Source: Cellulomonas sp. ACRRI (GTDB taxonomy: Bacteria; Actinomycetota; Actinomycetes; Actinomycetales; Cellulomonadaceae). Taken from it: 37,732 nt of DNA. The stretch is taken from NCBI RefSeq assembly GCF_022346185.1, contig NZ_JAKRMS010000025.1, positions 1-37,732 on the forward strand. The letters are read 5' to 3'. The position numbers were made by a program, and so were the translations under genes. The notes below the pieces were generated by a model, which saw only the letters and a list, made by a program, of their open reading frames with translations, was not told the DNA's origin and searched no databases. Shown one piece after another: positions 32,638-37,732 of the stretch (its first letter is position 1; each line of letters begins with the position of its first letter).

Positions 32638-33321
32638 GTGCTGCTCGGTCGGTGGGTCCTGGTCGTCCCGGTGAAGGACGCGCGGCGCGGCAAGACCCGG
32701 CTGGCCGACGTGCTGGAGCCGCGGGCGCGCGCCGCCCTGGTGCGGGCCATGGCGCTCGACACCGTGGAGGCGGTGCTGGCGAGCCCGCGGGTGGCCCGGG
32801 TGGTCGTGGTGACCGCCGACGCCGAGGTCACCGCGGCCGCGGCGGCGCTGCCCCGGGTGCGGGTGCTGCCCGAGCCGCCGGCCGGGCCCGACGACGCCGC
32901 CGGCGGGTGGGCGTCGCTCGACCGCGCGGTGTCCGCCGGGGTGGCCGCCGCGCGCGGCGAGGCGCCCACCGCGCACGTCGGGGTGCTGCTCGGGGACCTG
33001 CCGGGGCTCGACCCCGACGAGCTCGACGCGGCGCTCGCGGCCGCCGAGGCGCACCCGCTCGCGGTGCTCCCCGACGCCGACGGCACCGGGACGACGCTGC
33101 TCACCGCGCGGGCGGGGGCGGTGCTGCGGCCGGCGTTCGGCGGCGGGTCGGCGGCGGCGCACCGGGCGCTCGGGCACGCCGAGATCGCGCTGCCCGTCGA
33201 CGCGACGCTGCGGCACGACGTGGACGTGCCGGCGGACCTGGCGGCGCTCGTCGCGCGGGGGGTCGGAGGGCGCACGGGGGCGCTGCTGCGCCGGCTGGGA
33301 CCGCTGGGGACGCCGGGCTGA
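32638..33321 (+). CDS. cofC: 2-phospho-L-lactate (or PEP) guanylyltransferase, CofC/FbiD
   Basis: Makes the activated GDP-linked three-carbon donor used by CofD in F420 synthesis; mycobacterial FbiD uses phosphoenolpyruvate. The 227-residue protein has the GTP-binding start VVPVKDARRGKTRL (residues 9-22), the acidic metal site in GVLLGDLPGLDPDEL, then VLPDADGTGTTLL, then FGGGSAAAHRALG, all typical of CofC. GTG 32638 is probably leaderless. It stands alone on the plus strand between genes of unrelated kind but less than 1.5 kb from cofD on the other strand. Confidence 0.88.
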   Translation: MLLGRWVLVVPVKDARRGKTRLADVLEPRARAALVRAMALDTVEAVLASPRVARVVVVTADAEVTAAAAALPRVRVLPEPPAGPDDAAGGWASLDRAVSAGVAAARGEAPTAHVGVLLGDLPGLDPDELDAALAAAEAHPLAVLPDADGTGTTLLTARAGAVLRPAFGGGSAAAHRALGHAEIALPVDATLRHDVDVPADLAALVARGVGGRTGALLRRLGPLGTPG

Positions 33322-33333
33322 GAAACGCGGGCG

Positions 33334-33669
33334 TCAGTCGTCCGGCCCGAGCACCCTGACCGGCGAGTACCCCGCCCGGTCGGCCAGGCACGCGACGACC
33401 CGCTGCGCGTCGTCGCGGGTCGCGCCCTCCACCAGCTGCACGGTCACGGCCGCCGGCGGCCAGACGGCGGGGGTGATCGCCGAGAGCACCGCCGGGTCGT
33501 CCCAGCACGCCCCCGCGTCGCCGGTGACGTCCGGGCCCGCGACGACGGTCCACGGCCCCGGCTCCCCGACGACCGGGATCCGGGGGAGGCCGTCGGCGAA
33601 CAGCAGCGCCAGCGCCGCGAGCCCGGTCGCCGTCACCGCGGCGCGCACGGCCGCCCGTCGCCGTCGCAT
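33334..33669 (-). CDS. Exported or membrane-anchored small protein (111 residues)
   Basis: I do not recognise a family. The Arg-rich N-terminus (MRRRRAAVRAAV) is followed by one hydrophobic segment (about 8-25), then a mature part with two cysteines (ACWDDP and VACLADR) that may pair. The pattern VTVQLVEGATRDDAQRVVACL suggests a small alpha-beta fold. ATG 33669 is preceded by GGGAGG. It is convergent with cofC (12-bp gap) and follows cofD on the minus strand after 96 bp. Confidence 0.68.
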   Translation of the reverse strand: MRRRRAAVRAAVTATGLAALALLFADGLPRIPVVGEPGPWTVVAGPDVTGDAGACWDDPAVLSAITPAVWPPAAVTVQLVEGATRDDAQRVVACLADRAGYSPVRVLGPDD

Positions 33670-33765
33670 GCCGCCTCCCCGGGACGTGGGTGCTGTCGCG
33701 TCGACGGTAGCGGGGCGCGTGCCCGCGCGGGGGCGGATCGGCGCGCACCGCGCACGCCGGGCGCG

Positions 33766-34790
33766 TCAGAGCGCGACGAGCGCCAGCGCCTCCGCCGCGA
33801 TCCGCGCCGTGGTCGGCACGTCCGTCATCAGCGTCGGCGCGGCCGCGGCCCGCCAGCCGTCGGCCGCCAGCTTCTCCGCCGCATCGGCGTCGACCGTGTC
33901 GACCAGCCACGCGTCGAGCACCCCGGCGTCAGGCCCGGTCCGCGCGGCGTCGTCCCGGCGGCCGTAGAACCGCGCGACCGCGTCGGCGGTGGCCTCGACG
34001 CCGATGGTCGCCAGGCACTGCGCGGCCATCCCGCGCACGGGCGCGCCGCCGACGATCGGGGAGACGCCGACCACGGGGGCTGCCGTCGTCGCCAGCGCGG
34101 CGCGGACGCCCGGCACGGCGAGGATCGTCGACACCGACACGACCGGGTTCGACGGCGGGACGACCACGACGTCGGCGGACGCGATCGCCGCCAGCACGCC
34201 CGGGGCCGCCTGGGCGTCCTCGAGCCCGACCTGGACGAACCGCAGCGCGGGCAGCGCGGCGCGGTGGCGCACCCACCACTCCTCGAAGTGGATCGTCCGC
34301 TCCGCGCCGGAGCCCTCCGGGTCGGCCACGACGACGTGCGTCTCGACGGGCTCGTCGGCCATCGGCAGCAGCCGGACGCCCTGCTCGGCGAGCCCCCACC
34401 GGCGGCTCAGCAGAGCGGTGGCCTCCGACAGGGTCCGGCCCTCGCGCAGCCACTGGGTCCGGGCGAGGTGGGTCGCCAGGTCGAGGTCGCCGAGCGTGAA
34501 CCAGTCCCAGCCGACGCCGTACGCCGCGAGGTCGGCGCTGACCCGGCTGGACTCCTCGCGCCGTCCCCAGCCCTGCTCCTCGTGCACCGCGCCGCCCAGG
34601 GTGTACATCAGGGTGTCGAGGTCGGGGCAGACGCGGACGCCGTGCAGCCACATGTCGTCGCCGGTGTTGGCGATCACGGTGACCTCGGCGGTCGTGCCGC
34701 CGCGGCCGTCGGGGAGCCGGTCGCGCAGCAGGGCGAGCAGGCCGCGGGTGAACCGGGCGCCGCCGACGCCGCCGGACAGGACGGTGATCC

Positions 34791-34794
<4 letters not shown>
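33766..34794 (-). CDS. cofD: 2-phospho-L-lactate transferase, CofD/FbiA
   Basis: Joins the activated three-carbon unit to Fo, giving F420-0 or dehydro-F420-0. The 342-residue protein has the nucleotide-binding start LSGGVGGARF (6-15), the NTGDD motif at 43-47, PDLDTLMYTLGG, and the distal block VVVPPSNPVVSVSTIL, characteristic of CofD. ATG 34794 follows AAGGAG. It overlaps the transporter ATPase stop by 4 bp (34791-34794, ATGA), so its expression is coupled to the ABC transporter upstream in the operon. This tie is the main reason to link the transporter to F420. Confidence 0.92.
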
Positions 34795-35611
<817 letters not shown>

Positions 35612-35621
<10 letters not shown>

Positions 35622-36745
35622 GCCGACCCCTTCCCGCGCCGCAGCAGCACGGCGAACACCGGGACGCCGATCAGCGCCGTGACGATGCCGACCGGCAGCT
35701 CCCGCGGGTCGAACAGCGTGCGGGCACCGGTGTCGGCCCACACCAGGAAGATCGCCCCGACCACGGCGGCGACCGGCAGCAGCCGGCGGTGCGCGGGGCC
35801 GGTGAGCGCGGACACCGCGTGCGGGAGGACGAGCCCGACGAAGCCGATCGACCCGCTCACCGCGACCATCGCCCCGGTCAGCAGCGCGACGAGGGTCATC
35901 AGCACCCAGCGGGTCCGGTCGACGGGGATGCCGAGCGCCGCCGCGGCGGTGTCGCCGAACGCGAACGCGTCCAGCCGCACCGCGGAGGCGACCAGCACGG
36001 TGCCGACGACGACCAGCGCGCCCGCGGCGATCGCGACGCTCTGCCACGTCGACCCCGCCAGCGAGCCGAGCAGCCAGTTGAGGATCTCCCGGTACGAGTC
36101 CCCGGTCGCCGACCAGAAGATGACGAACGACGTCCCCGCGGCCGCGAGCTGCGAGACCGCGAGGCCGGCCAGCACCGCCCGCCCCGGGGTCAGCACGCCG
36201 CCGACCCGGGCCAGGCTCAGCGTCGCGACGAGCGCCGCCAGGGCCCCGGCGAACGCGGCGACCGGCAGCAGCAGGCCCACGCCGACGACGAGGACGGCCA
36301 CGGCCCCGAGCGACGCGCCCGACGACAGCCCGAGCAGGTAGGGGTCGGCGAGCGGGTTGCGGGTCAGGCTCTGCATCACCGCGCCCGCCAGCGCCAGGCC
36401 CGCGCCCACCGCCGCGCCGGTGAGCACCCGCGGCAGCCGCAGCTCCCAGACGATCGCGTCGGTCAGCACCGGCACCCCGCCGTCCGCGCCGGCGGCCGGG
36501 CCGAGCCCGAGGTGGCCGGCGATGCTCCGCGCCACGTCGGCGACCGCGATGTCCGCGGGCCCGATCGTGACGCAGACGAGCACGGTGACGACGAGCAGCG
36601 CGAGGCCGACGAGCAGCGTCGGCAGCAGCGGCGGCCGCCAGGGGGGCCGGACCCCGGGGCTGGCGGTGCCGAGTGGAAGGTCTGACCCGACACGCCGACG
36701 GCGTGTCCGGCCAGACCTTCCACTCGGGGGCGCGGCGGTGGTCAT
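35612..36745 (-). CDS. F420-associated ABC transporter, FecCD-type permease
   Basis: Membrane channel of the importer, 377 residues, about nine to ten membrane segments from residue 40 on. The FecCD signature appears as LRLPRVLTGAAVGAGLALAG, then RNPLADPYLLGLSSGASLGA, then ILNWLLGSLAG, then GIPVDRTRWVLM and GFVGLVLPHAVSALTGPAHR. The first 40 residues are Arg/Pro/Ser-rich. Residues about 7-26 are encoded by a 53-bp palindromic repeat also found at 7964-8016. ATG 36745 lies 8 bp after the binding-protein stop, with GGAGGG 12 bases upstream; no later start codon is seen before the first membrane segment, so the repeat is probably translated. Confidence 0.88.
36669..36727. repeat. 53-bp palindromic repeat, copy 2, inside the permease reading frame
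   Basis: Arms 36669-36696 and 36700-36727 (28 bases) are complementary with two mismatches around a 3-base loop. The core 36672-36724 matches 7964-8016 except for the mismatched positions and the loop. It falls in the 5' coding part of the permease gene. Confidence 0.85.
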
Positions 36746-36753
36746 GGGAGCGG

Positions 36754-37732
36754 TCAGCCCTCCAGGTCAGCGAGCTGCTCGGACAGACTGACCACGGCGT
36801 CGGCGTTCCGCACGCCCGCCTCGGCCGCGGGGAACGGCACGGTCAGGTACCGGTGCTCCTTGACGGCGGTGAGCTGGCTGGTGGCCGGGTTGCCCTCGAG
36901 CATCGCGATCTTGCTCTCGGCGGTGTTCCAGGTGGCGTCGACCAGCACGATGACGTCCGGGTCCGCGGCGACGACCTGCTCCCAGCCGGCCGACGTCCAG
37001 GTGTCGTGCACGTCCGCGAAGATGTTGGTCAGCCCGGCGGCGTCCATGATCATCTGCGGCGCGCCGATGCCGGCGCCGACGTACGGGGTGTCCGTGCCCG
37101 AGGAGTACCAGAGGGCGGTGGTCGCCGCGGCCGGCGGCTGCACGCCGTCGAGCTCGGCCTGCTGCTCCGCGATGAGGTCCTCCGCGCGGTCCTCGACGCC
37201 GAACACCGACGCGACCTCGCGGATCTCGTCGAACAGGCCGTCGAAGGTCAGCGGGTCCGGCATGTACCCCTCCTCCTTGCACGCGGCGGGGGAGACGTAG
37301 GTGCCGATGCCGAGACCCTGCAGCGCGGAGCGCTCGCCGGCGCCGTCGTCGGAGAAGTTCGACTCCCAGCCCGCGTAGACGAAGTCGGGCTGCACCTCGA
37401 GCAGCGCCTCCTGGCCGGGGACCTTGTCCGACAGCACGGGCACGGCGTCGTAGGCGGTGGCGTACTCGTCCGGCACGGGGCCGTCGGCGAACGCCGTGCC
37501 GACCAGGCGGTCCTCGAGCCCGAGCGCGAGCAGCATCTCGATCGACGTCGACTTGATCGCGACGACGCGCTCCGGCGGGCTGCCGACGGTGACCTCGGTG
37601 CCGCAGTTGTCGAGGGTGACCGGGGTGAACGCGCCGGCCGACGGGGTGCCGGCGGCCGGGGTGCCGTCGGCGGCGGGACCGTCCGCGGAGCCGCCGGCGC
37701 ACGCGGCGAGGGCGGCCAGGGCGAGGGCGGCG
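36754..37732 (-). CDS. F420-associated ABC transporter, substrate-binding lipoprotein (start outside window)
   Basis: About 325 residues are visible; the start lies beyond the window end. The first visible residues, AALALAALAACAGGS, include a lipobox (LAAC), so the protein is a lipoprotein and only a short signal peptide part is missing. The mature part has the periplasmic-binding-protein-2 (FecB-like) pattern TLDNCGTEVTV, then PPERVVAIKSTSIEMLLALGL, and the QPDFVYAGWESNFSD strand. It is first of four coupled genes ending in cofD. Family-wise it could bind a siderophore or cobalamin; the linkage to cofD favours an F420-related ligand. Confidence 0.88.
   Translation of the reverse strand, partial: AALALAALAACAGGSADGPAADGTPAAGTPSAGAFTPVTLDNCGTEVTVGSPPERVVAIKSTSIEMLLALGLEDRLVGTAFADGPVPDEYATAYDAVPVLSDKVPGQEALLEVQPDFVYAGWESNFSDDGAGERSALQGLGIGTYVSPAACKEEGYMPDPLTFDGLFDEIREVASVFGVEDRAEDLIAEQQAELDGVQPPAAATTALWYSSGTDTPYVGAGIGAPQMIMDAAGLTNIFADVHDTWTSAGWEQVVAADPDVIVLVDATWNTAESKIAMLEGNPATSQLTAVKEHRYLTVPFPAAEAGVRNADAVVSLSEQLADLEG

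Overview
The window comes from a very GC-rich actinobacterium. Start codons are often GTG, promoters have weak -10 boxes, and the gene content includes the ClpP1/ClpP2 pair, coenzyme F420 genes, a LAXTG-type wall anchor and a Pls/PosA-type synthetase. The overall flavour suggests Micrococcales, possibly Cellulomonas or a relative. That placement is inference from gene content and base use; no marker gene for taxonomy is present. No rRNA, tRNA, CRISPR array, insertion sequence or prophage was seen.

Layout. Positions 1-1600 hold the 3' end of a wall-anchored surface protein and a DoxX-like membrane protein with a near-start operator palindrome. Positions 1780-6200 are the proteostasis block tig, clpP1, clpP2, clpX, with a ClgR-type box before clpP1. 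A monofunctional chorismate mutase and an Rv2629-like protein follow, ending at a 27-bp perfect palindrome shared with an acyl-CoA synthetase on the other strand. Positions 10023-12464 (minus) are a polar amino-acid ABC transporter and 12627-15335 (minus) is valS.

Positions 15516-24122 are the most interesting region: a Pls/PosA-type single-module NRPS (adenylation, carrier protein, then membrane segments alternating with three terminal domains), a 4-bp-overlapping M1 aminopeptidase, and on the facing strand a Sfp-type phosphopantetheinyl transferase with an MFS exporter, flanked by a divergent LysR regulator. Together these supply synthesis, carrier activation, hydrolysis, export and control for a probable isopeptide-linked poly-amino acid or related small peptide. 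The product is not known from sequence.

Positions 24200-33700 are a housekeeping and accessory stretch: nucleoside hydrolase, F420-dependent oxidoreductase with cofE, YbjQ, an MFS transporter, an SDR-like protein, a HhH-GPD protein, small secreted or membrane proteins, a DUF1801-like protein and cofC. Positions 33766-37732 (minus) are a binding-protein ABC transporter whose ATPase gene overlaps cofD by 4 bp. With cofE and cofC nearby, this suggests that the transporter handles F420 or a precursor rather than iron. A 53-bp palindromic repeat occurs twice, once between convergent genes and once inside the coding frame of the permease of this transporter.
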